NCBI GenBank assembly: GCA_034932685.1
Contig: JAYFOM010000024.1
Span: 1 to 64,000 of the forward strand
Direction of reading: 5' to 3'
Length of the DNA stretch: 64,000 bases
Source: JAQUCI01 sp034932685
GTDB lineage: Bacteria; Bacillota_I; Bacilli_A; Erysipelotrichales; Erysipelotrichaceae
Under the pieces are notes generated by a model, which saw nothing but the letters and a program-made list of their open reading frames with translations, was not told the DNA's origin and did no database searches. Position 1 is the first letter of the stretch; each line of letters starts with the position of its first letter. Positions 10,393 to 19,468 of the stretch are shown here, piece by piece. The translations under genes were made by a program, and so were the position numbers.

Positions 10393-13017
10393 ATGAGTAA
10401 GAAATTTGTTTATCTTTTTTCTGAAGGTAATGGAAAAATGCGTGAACTTCTTGGCGGAAAAGGAGCTAATCTAGCAGAAATGACCAATTTGGGACTTCCT
10501 GTTCCTTTTGGCTTTGTTGTTACCACCGAAGCTTGCACCCAGTATTATGTTGACAATAAAACCATTAATGATGATATTCATAATGAGATATTTGCTTATC
10601 TAGCAAAATTAGAAGAGATCAGTGGTAAGAAGTTTGGGGATAAAAATAACCCGTTGTTAGTATCAGTTAGATCTGGTTCAAGAGCTAGTATGCCTGGTAT
10701 GATGGATACTATCTTAAATCTTGGTATTAATGATGATGTTGTTGAAGGGGTTGCGTCGTTAACTGGCAATCCACGCTTTGCTTATGATTCATACCGTCGT
10801 TTCATTCAAATGTTTTCAGATGTTGTTATGGATTTACCAAAACACAACTTTGAAGTCATTATCGATGAGATGAAGGAAGAAAAGAATATTAAGCTTGATA
10901 CTGAATTCTCAGCTGATGATTTAAAAGAAATGGTAAAACGCTTTAAAGCATTTTATGCTAAAGAAAAGGGTAGTGAATTCCCAAGTGATCCAAAACTACA
11001 GTTAATCGATGCGATTAAAGCCGTCTTTAGATCATGGGATAACCCACGCGCTATTTACTATCGCAGAATGAATGATATTCCAAGTGATTGGGGTACTGCT
11101 GTTAATGTTCAGATGATGGTTTTTGGTAATATGGGTGATGATTGTGGCACTGGTGTTGCTTTTACTAGAAATCCAGCAACTGGCGAGAAGAAATTATATG
11201 GTGAGTTTTTGATGAATGCGCAAGGTGAAGATGTTGTTGCTGGTATTAGAACACCAAAGACTATTGATGAACTACAAAATATCATGCCTCATGCTTATGA
11301 TGAGTTTGTGGCTATCTGTGATAAATTAGAAGAACATTATCGTGATATGCAAGATATGGAATTTACAATTGAAAAAGGTAAATTATTCATGTTGCAAACT
11401 CGTAGTGGTAAAAGAACCGCAGCTGCAGCTTTGAAAATTGCTGTTGACTTAGTTAGCGAAAACATGATCAGCAAAAAAGATGCAATCATGCAAGTTGATC
11501 CAAAAGCACTTGATTCTTTATTACATCCACAATTTGATGCTAAAGCACTAAAAGAAGCAAAACATATTGCTTCCGCATTACCAGCATCACCTGGTGCAGC
11601 TTGTGGTAAAGTTGTCTTTACGGCAGCTGATGCTGTTGCGGCAAAACAACGTGGTGATAAAGTTGTATTAGTAAGACTTGAAACTTCACCAGAAGATATT
11701 GAAGGAATGCATGTTTCTGAGGGTATTTTGACAGCTCGTGGTGGTATGACTTCACATGCGGCTGTTGTTGCTCGTGGTATGGGTACTTGTTGTGTTTCTG
11801 GTTGTGGTGAAATTAAGTTTAGTAAGAAATCATTTGAACTGAATGGTGTTGTATTTAATGAAGGTGATTTTATATCGTTAGATGGTTCTACTGGCAGAAT
11901 TTATGCTGGCGCTATCAAAACAGTACCAGCTGGTATTAGTGGTGATTTTGAAACGATCATGCAATGGGCTGATGAGTTTAGAACATTAAAGATTAGAACT
12001 AACGCTGATACGCCTAAAGACGCTGCTCAAGCTGTGGCATTTGGTGCTGAAGGTATTGGTTTAACTCGTACTGAGCATATGTTCTTTGATGTTGATCGTA
12101 TTCAAGCAATGCGTGAAATGATCGTTAGTAAAAATGAGCAACAACGTCGTGCTGCTTTAGCGAAGTTGTTACCGATGCAAAGAGGTGACTTTGAAGGCTT
12201 GTATGAAGCAATGGAAGGAAAACCAGTAACTATTCGTTACTTGGATCCACCCCTTCATGAATTCTTACCAACAGAAGAAGCTGATATCGTTGCATTAGCC
12301 CAAGATATGAATATTACAGTAAGTGATCTAAAGTTTGTTATTGGTGAGCTCCATGAGTTTAACCCAATGATGGGTCATCGTGGCTGTCGTTTGGCGGTTA
12401 CATATCCTGAAATCGCTGAAATGCAAACACAAGCTGTTATTGAAGCAGCGCTTAATGTAGCAAAAAGACATCCAGAATGGGATATTGTTCCTGAAATAAT
12501 GATTCCACTTGTTGGTGAGATCAAAGAGTTAAAATTCGTAAAAGATATAGTTGTGAAAACAGCTGATAAGTTAATCGCTGAAGCTGGTTCAACCATGAAA
12601 TATATGGTTGGTACTATGATTGAAATACCAAGAGCTGCTTTACTATCTGATGAAATCGCAACCGAAGCTGAATTCTTCTCGTTTGGTACTAATGATTTAA
12701 CGCAAATGACTTTTGGTTTCTCACGTGATGATGCTGGAAACTTCTTAGATAGTTATTATGAGAAAAAGATCTTCGAACAAGATCCATTTGCTCGCTTAGA
12801 TCAACATGGCGTTGGAAAACTAGTTGAGATGTCATGTGAGTTAGGTAGAAAGACTCGTCCTGATATTAAATTGGGTATTTGTGGCGAGCATGGTGGTGAT
12901 CCTAGCTCAATCGAATTCTGTCATAAAGTAGGATTGACATATGTATCATGTTCACCTTATCGTGTTCCGATTGCCCGCTTAGCTGCTGCTCATGCGGCTA
13001 TTAAAGCAAGTAAATAA
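10393..13017 (+). CDS. ppdK: Pyruvate, phosphate dikinase
   Basis: The enzyme interconverts pyruvate + ATP + Pi and phosphoenolpyruvate + AMP + PPi. The 874-residue protein has all three domains: an N-terminal ATP-grasp domain, a swivelling phosphohistidine domain with GGMTSHAAVVARG (His at about 455), and a C-terminal PEP-binding barrel with GTNDLTQMTFG and the GICGEHGGDP cysteine near 830. I chose the start at 10393 because GGAGG is 6 nt upstream. An ATG at 10366 would overlap a likely -10 TATAAT at 10362-10367. The gene stands alone between a TATAAT and a strong terminator. In low-G+C anaerobes it often works in the glycolytic direction in place of, or beside, pyruvate kinase. Confidence 0.97.
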   Translation: MSKKFVYLFSEGNGKMRELLGGKGANLAEMTNLGLPVPFGFVVTTEACTQYYVDNKTINDDIHNEIFAYLAKLEEISGKKFGDKNNPLLVSVRSGSRASMPGMMDTILNLGINDDVVEGVASLTGNPRFAYDSYRRFIQMFSDVVMDLPKHNFEVIIDEMKEEKNIKLDTEFSADDLKEMVKRFKAFYAKEKGSEFPSDPKLQLIDAIKAVFRSWDNPRAIYYRRMNDIPSDWGTAVNVQMMVFGNMGDDCGTGVAFTRNPATGEKKLYGEFLMNAQGEDVVAGIRTPKTIDELQNIMPHAYDEFVAICDKLEEHYRDMQDMEFTIEKGKLFMLQTRSGKRTAAAALKIAVDLVSENMISKKDAIMQVDPKALDSLLHPQFDAKALKEAKHIASALPASPGAACGKVVFTAADAVAAKQRGDKVVLVRLETSPEDIEGMHVSEGILTARGGMTSHAAVVARGMGTCCVSGCGEIKFSKKSFELNGVVFNEGDFISLDGSTGRIYAGAIKTVPAGISGDFETIMQWADEFRTLKIRTNADTPKDAAQAVAFGAEGIGLTRTEHMFFDVDRIQAMREMIVSKNEQQRRAALAKLLPMQRGDFEGLYEAMEGKPVTIRYLDPPLHEFLPTEEADIVALAQDMNITVSDLKFVIGELHEFNPMMGHRGCRLAVTYPEIAEMQTQAVIEAALNVAKRHPEWDIVPEIMIPLVGEIKELKFVKDIVVKTADKLIAEAGSTMKYMVGTMIEIPRAALLSDEIATEAEFFSFGTNDLTQMTFGFSRDDAGNFLDSYYEKKIFEQDPFARLDQHGVGKLVEMSCELGRKTRPDIKLGICGEHGGDPSSIEFCHKVGLTYVSCSPYRVPIARLAAAHAAIKASK

Positions 13018-13024
13018 TAAAGAT

Positions 13025-13053
13025 AAGAACCGCTAATTAGCGGTTCTTATTTT
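13025..13053. terminator. Bidirectional terminator between ppdK and the lipoprotein gene
   Basis: AAGAACCGCTAA and TTAGCGGTTCTT form an uninterrupted 24-nt palindrome flanked by T-rich DNA on both strands. It ends ppdK on the plus strand and the lipoprotein gene on the minus strand. Confidence 0.85.
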
Positions 13054-13855
13054 ATACCTTTCTTTTTTGTCTAATGATCAATACAAGAGTTAGTATTGCT
13101 AATGCCCCACTTGCATATCCCATTATTTGATACGTAGTCTGTGCAGTGTTAGATTTATCAATTGAATCAGTTATGGTTAGATTAAGTGGTTTATTGTTGT
13201 TTAAACTGGTACGTAATTGAACATTAAGTATTGTCTTTTGATCAATAAGAATAGGAGTACTAATAATGGTCTGACCTTTATCTTGTTTGATCATTGTTTG
13301 CTCATTACGGTTAATGATAGTGCTTGATGGTAAGATAAACTCAATTTGAAGATCACTTTCATTAATTGATGATAAAACTTCGTCTTGCGTCATTTTTGGT
13401 AGCTTAATGAATCCTGAACCTTCAAGTATAAGTGGGATATCGGTTTGAACTTCAAGTTTCAATGTACTATCGTATTCAAGAACTTTGTAGTCTTGATCAA
13501 CACTTGTTAAAAAAGTAATACTAGGATCTATCATTAGTTCTTCAAGTGTTTGATAAGCTTCATCTAAACTTTGGTTGGCTTTGGTTAGTGACATTTTAAG
13601 TTCAATTTTATCATTATCATTTTGATAATGTTCGATCACAAAACCTTTTTTCTCATAAGCTGAAGAGGTTGTGGTAATAATGGTATGAACACTTACATGT
13701 TGTTGTTCTGGTAAGATATTTTTATCGACGATCACATAATATGTAATGGAAGTGTTAAACTTATCATCAATTTTATAGGTTATTTTAGCCTTAGCGCAAC
13801 CAAAAGTGCTAAGCATCAAGAACATTACTATCAAAAATATTTTCTTTTTTTTCAT
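13052..13855 (-). CDS. Predicted lipoprotein with an extra C-terminal membrane segment
   Basis: I do not recognise the family. The 267-residue protein starts MKKKK, then a hydrophobic stretch, then LSTFGC with Cys20 fitting a lipobox. The mature part has repeated beta-rich stretches and predicted amphipathic helices (about 55-110). It ends with a clear transmembrane helix (about 243-262) and RQKRKV as a cytoplasmic stop. A lipid anchor at one end and a helix at the other would hold the domain flat against the outer face of the membrane. It lies 7 nt downstream of the metalloprotease gene in the same orientation, so the two probably act together outside the cell. Confidence 0.65.
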   Translation of the reverse strand: MKKKKIFLIVMFLMLSTFGCAKAKITYKIDDKFNTSITYYVIVDKNILPEQQHVSVHTIITTTSSAYEKKGFVIEHYQNDNDKIELKMSLTKANQSLDEAYQTLEELMIDPSITFLTSVDQDYKVLEYDSTLKLEVQTDIPLILEGSGFIKLPKMTQDEVLSSINESDLQIEFILPSSTIINRNEQTMIKQDKGQTIISTPILIDQKTILNVQLRTSLNNNKPLNLTITDSIDKSNTAQTTYQIMGYASGALAILTLVLIIRQKRKV

Positions 13856-13862
13856 ATTGTAC

Positions 13863-15176
13863 CTACCTAAATGTATATTCTAGAACATTTGATCTTATTA
13901 GTGTATTATCAGGCAACAGGATGTTGACAAAGAATATCTTCTTGCCTTTATCAATGTTGTCATATTGCCAATAAATCATAGTAGCTGTTTCATATGATAC
14001 GGTACCGATATAAGCGTTAGTTGTTTGATTTGGATATACTGTTTTAATTGGATAAGCGTTCTTACCGTCAGGATCAGCACATACCAAAGTGTATATAGCT
14101 TGATCATAGGCGTTATTCCAACTTATGACATAGTGGGTAAAATTTAGTGGACCACTTGAGCCTTGATGAGAAGAACTGCCACGGTTAATAGTTAAATTTA
14201 AGTTCTTTTTATCGTAACTAGATTTTGTCGGTGGTTCTTCATCAACAAATTGATAGAAGTATTCAGCTAAACCATCAACTTCATCAGCGAAAGGGATCAA
14301 AACATTTCCTTGAATATATCCGTTATACGAGCGCCATTGTTTTGGGTGTTTAGCACCATATAGAATTTGTCTTACATCTACATACTTGCTGACGTTTTTC
14401 GTCATTGGTGATCCCATCAGTTGAACGTAATCATCAGCAGCAATTTCTACAAGATAAGAATCATGATTATTTAAATAATGTTGATAGTTGTTGGCATAAT
14501 CATAAAATACTTCAACACCTTGAATATTTCTGATTTTCTCATATTCACTATCGGTAAAGTCCTTATTCTTAAACATATGATAAAAAGTATAATGATGACC
14601 ATATTCATGACTTAAAACAATAGCCATGTCAGCTACTTGATTATATTGGTCGCCATTGTATAGATTAATAACACTCATATCAAAGGGGAAGTAGACAGTT
14701 GAGTTGAATGGTAAAGAAGGCAATTTTATGATTAGCTCAATTGTTTTGCTTAAATTGCTATGTGCTCCGGCCGCATAAACATCGCTTTCACCATGTACAA
14801 CAACGCGATCTAGTAGATCAAACTCTTCACCATGGACATTAAGTTTTAACTCATTATAAAGTGCTTCAAGTTTGCTGACATTCCAACTATCACTATAGCT
14901 AATCATATCGATACCTTCGGCAGTCCGATATGAATACTTGATATTTTGATCGTCACCAAGCTTGTTTTCACTAAGCATTGCTAAAGCAGTTTCATTGATC
15001 TTTAGGTTGCTTTTTGTATTAGTAAGATAAAGATCAATAACTTTCTTGTCTTCTTCTTTAGCTATTATTTCAGCTTGAATAGAAGGTAAGCGGATAAAAG
15101 AATATAGACAAAGAAAAACCATCAAAAACATAAATAAAAACAATGATAACTGCGTTATTTTCTTATTTTTAAACAT
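13863..15176 (-). CDS. Membrane-anchored or secreted zinc metalloprotease-like protein
   Basis: The 437-residue protein has a hydrophobic segment at about 9-28 after a lysine-rich start, a signal anchor or uncleaved signal. The zinc motif HEYGHH is at 190-195, and a likely third ligand is in EIAADDY (Glu244). HExxH plus a downstream Glu is a gluzincin-like pattern. The last about 100 residues look like a separate beta-sandwich (ISWNNAYDQAIYTLV onward), possibly a fibronectin-III-like domain. AAGGAG precedes the start, and TATAAT at 15205-15200 on the minus strand may be the -10. It is first in a two-gene unit with the lipoprotein. The substrate is unknown. I cannot assign a MEROPS family. Confidence 0.7.
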   Translation of the reverse strand: MFKNKKITQLSLFLFMFLMVFLCLYSFIRLPSIQAEIIAKEEDKKVIDLYLTNTKSNLKINETALAMLSENKLGDDQNIKYSYRTAEGIDMISYSDSWNVSKLEALYNELKLNVHGEEFDLLDRVVVHGESDVYAAGAHSNLSKTIELIIKLPSLPFNSTVYFPFDMSVINLYNGDQYNQVADMAIVLSHEYGHHYTFYHMFKNKDFTDSEYEKIRNIQGVEVFYDYANNYQHYLNNHDSYLVEIAADDYVQLMGSPMTKNVSKYVDVRQILYGAKHPKQWRSYNGYIQGNVLIPFADEVDGLAEYFYQFVDEEPPTKSSYDKKNLNLTINRGSSSHQGSSGPLNFTHYVISWNNAYDQAIYTLVCADPDGKNAYPIKTVYPNQTTNAYIGTVSYETATMIYWQYDNIDKGKKIFFVNILLPDNTLIRSNVLEYTFR

Positions 15177-15312
15177 GAGTTCTCCTTACAATTAGTTTTA
15201 TTATATAACCAAAAATGCAATTGTAGAAACAAATAATGCTTAAAATAGCAAGTTTGTAGTAAAAATCATATTTAATCACTAATAATTCACTTGTAACACT
15301 TATATTAATCGG

Positions 15313-15342
15313 TTGGTAAGGTTAGGGGTTTTCTGTTATACT
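15313..15342 (+). promoter_or_regulatory. Possible promoter of the DUF2779 gene
   Basis: TTGGTA (15313-15318) and TATACT (15337-15342) are separated by 18 bp in the 185-bp divergent intergenic region. The rest of that region shows no other clear signal. Confidence 0.45.
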
Positions 15343-15361
15343 TTTTTATGAGGTAAATTTT

Positions 15362-16834
15362 ATGTTTCATATCAACGATATCTACAATTACAATATTTGT
15401 AAGCATCTATATTATAAAAACCAAGATAGTGAACGACTACCTTACCATAACTATGTTCAGATGGATGAAACGTTAAGTATCATTGTTGCACGTAAATTGG
15501 ATCTTAAGAATGGCTTTTTTGGTCAAACTAATGATACTACAGCAAAAACATTAGCTGCTATGCAAGAAAACCAGTGGTTGATCAAAGCACGTTTTGAGTA
15601 TAATGATCTACGTATTAAGATACCATTTATGCATAAGGTAAATGATAAATGGGATATTTATTTTATTCGTAATGAACTTTTTCCCAAAGAAGACAGCTTG
15701 CAATATTTGGCTGATAATGTATGGTTATTAAAACAGCTTAATATTGATTATAACAATATATTGGTTGTTCATTTCAATCAGGATTATATAAGAGAAGATG
15801 AAATTGATTATCAAAAGTTGATGGTTGTTAGCCATCATCTGTATAATCACAATAATCAGCCCACAATTAATATAACCGAAAAGATAACAAGTAAAATGCG
15901 TGATTTAAACCCAACACTTCTTGCGATGAATAATTTTGACGCTACAAAGCTAAATAAGCCCAAACGTGAAAAGAAATGTATTAGAAGAATAAAGTGTCGC
16001 TTTTATGATGAATGTTTCGTAGAAGAAAAGGATGTGGCTAATAATTCGATCTTAACATTAACTGCTAGTGAAAATAAATATAAGATGTATGAAGAGGGAA
16101 GGCATTTTCTAGCACAAGTTGATGTAGACAAGATTGAAGGAACAAGAGTTCAATATGCACAAATAATGGCTGATATAAATAAAGGTTTGTTTGTTGATAA
16201 AGCTAACTTGAATTTATGGTTAAAAGATAATATTCAATATCCATTATCATTTCTAGACTTTGAATGGGATCGTTATGCCATACCACCTTATAAACACATG
16301 AAACCATTTGATGTAGTCTTATTTCAATACTCGTTGCATATATATGATCAAAAGTTGACGCATAGTGAATACATTGGAATAGAAGATTGTCGTTATGAAC
16401 TTTTGACAAGATTATTAGCTGATTTACCAAAAAAGGGATCGATCATCGTTTTTAATGCTAGTGGTGGTGAAGAACTACGCTTAAGAGAATTACAAGCTTA
16501 TTATCCACAACACCATGATGAAATAGAGGACATTATCAAGCGCATTGTTGATTTTAGTATTCCATTTAACTTAGGGATGGTCTATCATGTCGATATGGCT
16601 GGTTCTTATTCATTGAAGAAGATTGTTGAAGCGATTGATAACAACCTATCTTATCAGAATTTAGGTATATCACAAGCAATGAATGCGGTTGATGGTTGGC
16701 GTCGATTAAATAACGGTAATATAAAGACTGATGAAAAATTAGTCGATGATTTACTAGCTTATTGTGCAATGGACACTTTTAGTCTTTATTTGATATATCA
16801 ATGGTTTTTGAAAATAGTGACTGTGAAGGAGTGA
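15362..16834 (+). CDS. DUF2779 protein: DEDDy exonuclease-like domain with a decayed Cas4-like N-terminus
   Basis: The 490-residue protein matches the DUF2779 family. From about residue 295 it reads LSFLDFEWDRYAIPPY, then FQYSLHI, IVFNASGGEE, and YCAMD at 467-471. DxE at 299-301 plus Tyr-x3-Asp is the DEDDy exonuclease arrangement. The N-terminal part starts NICKHLYY (Cys13). It ends with cysteines at 206, 212 and 218, the four-cysteine layout of Cas4/AddB-type Fe-S nucleases. The PD-(D/E)xK residues expected between them are not visible (YFIRNEL where ExK would stand). It is upstream of a phospholipase-like gene by 4 nt. The substrate is unknown. There is no CRISPR array nearby. Confidence 0.8.
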   Translation: MFHINDIYNYNICKHLYYKNQDSERLPYHNYVQMDETLSIIVARKLDLKNGFFGQTNDTTAKTLAAMQENQWLIKARFEYNDLRIKIPFMHKVNDKWDIYFIRNELFPKEDSLQYLADNVWLLKQLNIDYNNILVVHFNQDYIREDEIDYQKLMVVSHHLYNHNNQPTINITEKITSKMRDLNPTLLAMNNFDATKLNKPKREKKCIRRIKCRFYDECFVEEKDVANNSILTLTASENKYKMYEEGRHFLAQVDVDKIEGTRVQYAQIMADINKGLFVDKANLNLWLKDNIQYPLSFLDFEWDRYAIPPYKHMKPFDVVLFQYSLHIYDQKLTHSEYIGIEDCRYELLTRLLADLPKKGSIIVFNASGGEELRLRELQAYYPQHHDEIEDIIKRIVDFSIPFNLGMVYHVDMAGSYSLKKIVEAIDNNLSYQNLGISQAMNAVDGWRRLNNGNIKTDEKLVDDLLAYCAMDTFSLYLIYQWFLKIVTVKE

Positions 16835-16838
16835 AGAC

Positions 16839-17810
16839 ATGCCAGGAATCATTACACATAATCTACTTGCAGAAACAGTAATACGAGATTTGACAGATGA
16901 TAAGCTTAAAGCAATGATCAAAGCTAATCATCATGCTTTTAGACTTGGGGTAAATGGCCCTGATTTTCTTTATTTTATTAACTCTTTACCTTGGTCTGAT
17001 CAAAAAGTTAGGAAATCATACACAGCATTAGCGAATGAAATCCATAAAACACATATTAATGACTTCTATCATTTAGCATTTAAGATTATCAAGAAGAACA
17101 ACGAAAGCGAGAACTACGACAAGATGATAGCTTATCTAGCAGGTCATTTATGTCACTGGGTGCTTGATAGTATTACCCATCCTTTTATTTTTTATCGTAC
17201 TAATGGTACAACAGCAGATACGAAATATTGGCACTATCGTTATGAATCAATGATCGACATCTATATGTATGATCATCTTAAGTCGAAACAGTTATTAAAT
17301 TTACCAAGTGCTGCACTATTGAACCATGATAGTTTGGATATTGATGCTATCGCGAAATTATATATACCAATTGTTAAGGAAATATGGTCATTTGAGCTTG
17401 ATGTAAAAACAATAAATCGGGCATTTAAAGATTTTTATACAGTATTATTATTAAGTTATGATCCAGTTGGAATTTGGTATCACATAATTAGAGGATTTGA
17501 ACTTATAAAAAATGATGAGTGGAATTTTACTTCCCACTTTATCACTAACAAAAAAGATCTAACCAGAGATATTCTAAATATCAATCATCAAAAATGGAGT
17601 AATCCATGTGATTGTAGTGATGTTCATCATGAAAGTTTTATCGAACTTTTTGATCAAGCTCATCTATTAGGAATAAAAACACTTAATGAACTACAACATG
17701 CAATAGTCACAAACAAAGATAACCAACTGCTAACAATTATTGATAATAGAAGTTACGATACAAATCATAGAGAATTTAAATCAATGAAATACTTTGATCC
17801 AATTTATTAA
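16839..17810 (+). CDS. Zinc-dependent phospholipase C-like protein
   Basis: The 323-residue protein has the N-terminal pattern of the zinc-dependent phospholipase C family: PGIITHNLLAETVI (His7), GVNGPDFLYF, and AGHLCHWVLDSITHPF near residue 104, which supply the histidine and aspartate zinc ligands. No signal peptide is present, so it is predicted to be cytoplasmic, unlike the secreted alpha-toxin relatives. That is common for this group in Bacillota. It follows the DUF2779 gene by 4 nt. The dipeptidase frame could overlap its end, but the likely dipeptidase start is 11 nt beyond. The actual substrate is unknown. Confidence 0.8.
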   Translation: MPGIITHNLLAETVIRDLTDDKLKAMIKANHHAFRLGVNGPDFLYFINSLPWSDQKVRKSYTALANEIHKTHINDFYHLAFKIIKKNNESENYDKMIAYLAGHLCHWVLDSITHPFIFYRTNGTTADTKYWHYRYESMIDIYMYDHLKSKQLLNLPSAALLNHDSLDIDAIAKLYIPIVKEIWSFELDVKTINRAFKDFYTVLLLSYDPVGIWYHIIRGFELIKNDEWNFTSHFITNKKDLTRDILNINHQKWSNPCDCSDVHHESFIELFDQAHLLGIKTLNELQHAIVTNKDNQLLTIIDNRSYDTNHREFKSMKYFDPIY

Positions 17811-17820
17811 AGGAGCTAAA

Positions 17821-18759
17821 ATGAGAATATTTGATTTACACGCTGATATTGGTATTGATGTTTATTTAAAAACACAAAAAGGACAAGTTGATGTCTTAAA
17901 AACCAAACATCTTGATAAACTGAAAAAAGGGAACATCAAGACGGTAGCTGCTGCATGTTTTTTTTCAGGCGAACAAGACTGGCAGACGATGCAAGAAAGT
18001 GTATTAACACTGAAAAATGAGATCGAGCAAAACAAAGAAGCTATCACTTGGATACTAAACCCAGATGATATTGATAAAGATGATAAACTAAATTTCATGA
18101 TTAGTGTTGAAGGAATGTGTGGCATTGATCAGGATGTATCAAAAAGAATTGACTGGCTTTATGATAATGGTGTAAGGTTAGGATCACTATGTTGGAATGA
18201 AAGTAATGCTCTAGCTGAGGGGTGGCCAAATAATCCCTTAAAAGGACTTAGTAGTTTGGGTAAAGAAGCAATAAAAAGGATGAATAAAAGAAGAATGGTG
18301 ATTGATGTTTCTCATACTAACGAGAAAACATTTTGGGATATTATCACGATTAGTTCAAGCGCTGTTATTGCTACACATTCGAATACACGTAGTTTATGTG
18401 ATCATCAACGTAACCTTACAGATCAACAAATTAAAGCAATAGCGCTTAAAGACGGGTTAATCGGTTTAAATGCCGCTAAAAGTTTTATTGATAAAGATCC
18501 TTTAAAACAAAATGCTTATCAGTTAGCGTTACATGGTAAATATATAGCTGATCTTGTTGGTTATCAGCACTTAGCTCTAGGCTTTGATTTTATGGATTTC
18601 TTTGATGAAAAATATGATTCAGCGATGGCTGTTGATCTACCAAATGCCAAGGTAGCACAAAACATGATAAAAGCATTAAAAGAGGTTGGTTTTGAAGATG
18701 ATGAAGTAGCTGCTATCGCTTATGAAAATGCTAAAAATTTCTTTTGTAAAAATCTCTAA
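17821..18759 (+). CDS. Membrane dipeptidase-like metallohydrolase (peptidase M19)
   Basis: The 312-residue protein is a TIM-barrel amidohydrolase of the renal-dipeptidase family. Landmarks are DLHADIG at 4-10, where DxHxD-type ligands lie, ISVEGM with a bridging Glu, RLGSLCWNESNALAEGW, VIDVSHTN, ATHSNTRSLCDHQRN, and a C-terminal LALGFDFMDF. Members hydrolyse dipeptides, some with D-residues. I took the start at 17821, which has AAAGGAG upstream. A longer frame from 17794 would run through the end of the preceding gene. It has no signal peptide and is therefore probably cytoplasmic. It is third in the DUF2779 unit. Confidence 0.88.
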   Translation: MRIFDLHADIGIDVYLKTQKGQVDVLKTKHLDKLKKGNIKTVAAACFFSGEQDWQTMQESVLTLKNEIEQNKEAITWILNPDDIDKDDKLNFMISVEGMCGIDQDVSKRIDWLYDNGVRLGSLCWNESNALAEGWPNNPLKGLSSLGKEAIKRMNKRRMVIDVSHTNEKTFWDIITISSSAVIATHSNTRSLCDHQRNLTDQQIKAIALKDGLIGLNAAKSFIDKDPLKQNAYQLALHGKYIADLVGYQHLALGFDFMDFFDEKYDSAMAVDLPNAKVAQNMIKALKEVGFEDDEVAAIAYENAKNFFCKNL

Positions 18760-18826
18760 AGTTTTCAGTTAATTTTCTAATTATATTGCAAATATTTCGT
18801 TATAATATAGTTAGGAGGTATAACTT

Positions 18827-19360
18827 ATGAAATTTTATATCTATGGTCATAATGTCAGTATCACTGAAGCGATGCAGGCAAAGATTGAAAAGAAGTTGTC
18901 TTTTTTAGAAAAGTATTTCATCATTGATGATGAAACAGTAGCTAATGTAATTGTCAAGGTTTACCCCTTGTATCAGAAAATCGAGGTCACGATACCGACC
19001 AAGATTGGTATTTTAAGAGCTGAAGTAGCTCATGATGATTTATATGCGGCCATTGATTTGGCTGTTGATAAACTTGAAGACCAAATTAGAAGACAAAAAA
19101 CTAGATTATCTCGTAAGCATCGTGAGAAACTTGCATTAGCTTTCTTAGAAGAAGAGGAAGAAGTTGGTATTGTTGATGAAGATGATGAGCTAGTTAGAAC
19201 TAAGATGGTTAAGCTTGAAAAGATGGATCTTGATGAAGCCATTCTTAGGATGGAAATGTTAGGACATACTTTCTTTCTTTATAAAGATGCGGAAACAAAC
19301 GACGCTGCTGTTGTTTATAAGCGCGATGATGGCGGATATGGCTTGATTGAAGCTGAATAA
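18827..19360 (+). CDS. hpf: Ribosome hibernation promoting factor, long form
   Basis: The protein binds idle ribosomes and dimerises them into inactive 100S particles. At 177 residues it is the long type: an S30AE/RaiA domain (about 1-100, KFYIYGHNVSITEAM at the start), an acidic linker, and the C-terminal dimerisation domain (about 118-177, MDLDEAILRMEMLGHTFFLY and YKRDDGGYGLIE). AGGAGG precedes the ATG and TATAAT at 18801-18806 is the likely -10. It stands alone between that element and a terminator. Confidence 0.96.
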   Translation: MKFYIYGHNVSITEAMQAKIEKKLSFLEKYFIIDDETVANVIVKVYPLYQKIEVTIPTKIGILRAEVAHDDLYAAIDLAVDKLEDQIRRQKTRLSRKHREKLALAFLEEEEEVGIVDEDDELVRTKMVKLEKMDLDEAILRMEMLGHTFFLYKDAETNDAAVVYKRDDGGYGLIEAE

Positions 19361-19371
19361 TGATTAACATC

Positions 19372-19397
19372 AAAGACCTTAAAACAAGGTCTTTTTT
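19372..19397 (+). terminator. Terminator after hpf
   Basis: AAAGACCTT and AAGGTCTTT form a 9-bp stem with an AAAAC loop, followed by TTT. Confidence 0.85.
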
Positions 19398-19437
19398 ATT
19401 GATTAAACAAGATATTATAACGCTTTTAGTAAAGGCG

Positions 19438-19446
19438 TGTTATAAT
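19438..19446 (+). promoter_or_regulatory. Extended -10 promoter element of the sepF cluster
   Basis: TGTTATAAT is a textbook extended -10 (TGn-TATAAT), about 9 nt before the AGGAGG of sepF. No good -35 is seen, and extended -10 elements can do without one. Confidence 0.5.
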
Positions 19447-19468
19447 TTTGAAGATAGGAGGATTTATC

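Noticed and set aside
15362..16834. Cas4-like cysteines as a sign of a CRISPR locus
   Set aside because: No repeat array or other cas genes occur in the window. DUF2779 proteins are common outside CRISPR loci.
18786..18806. TTGCAA plus TATAAT as an hpf promoter
   Set aside because: The spacer is 9 bp. The TATAAT alone is kept as a likely -10.
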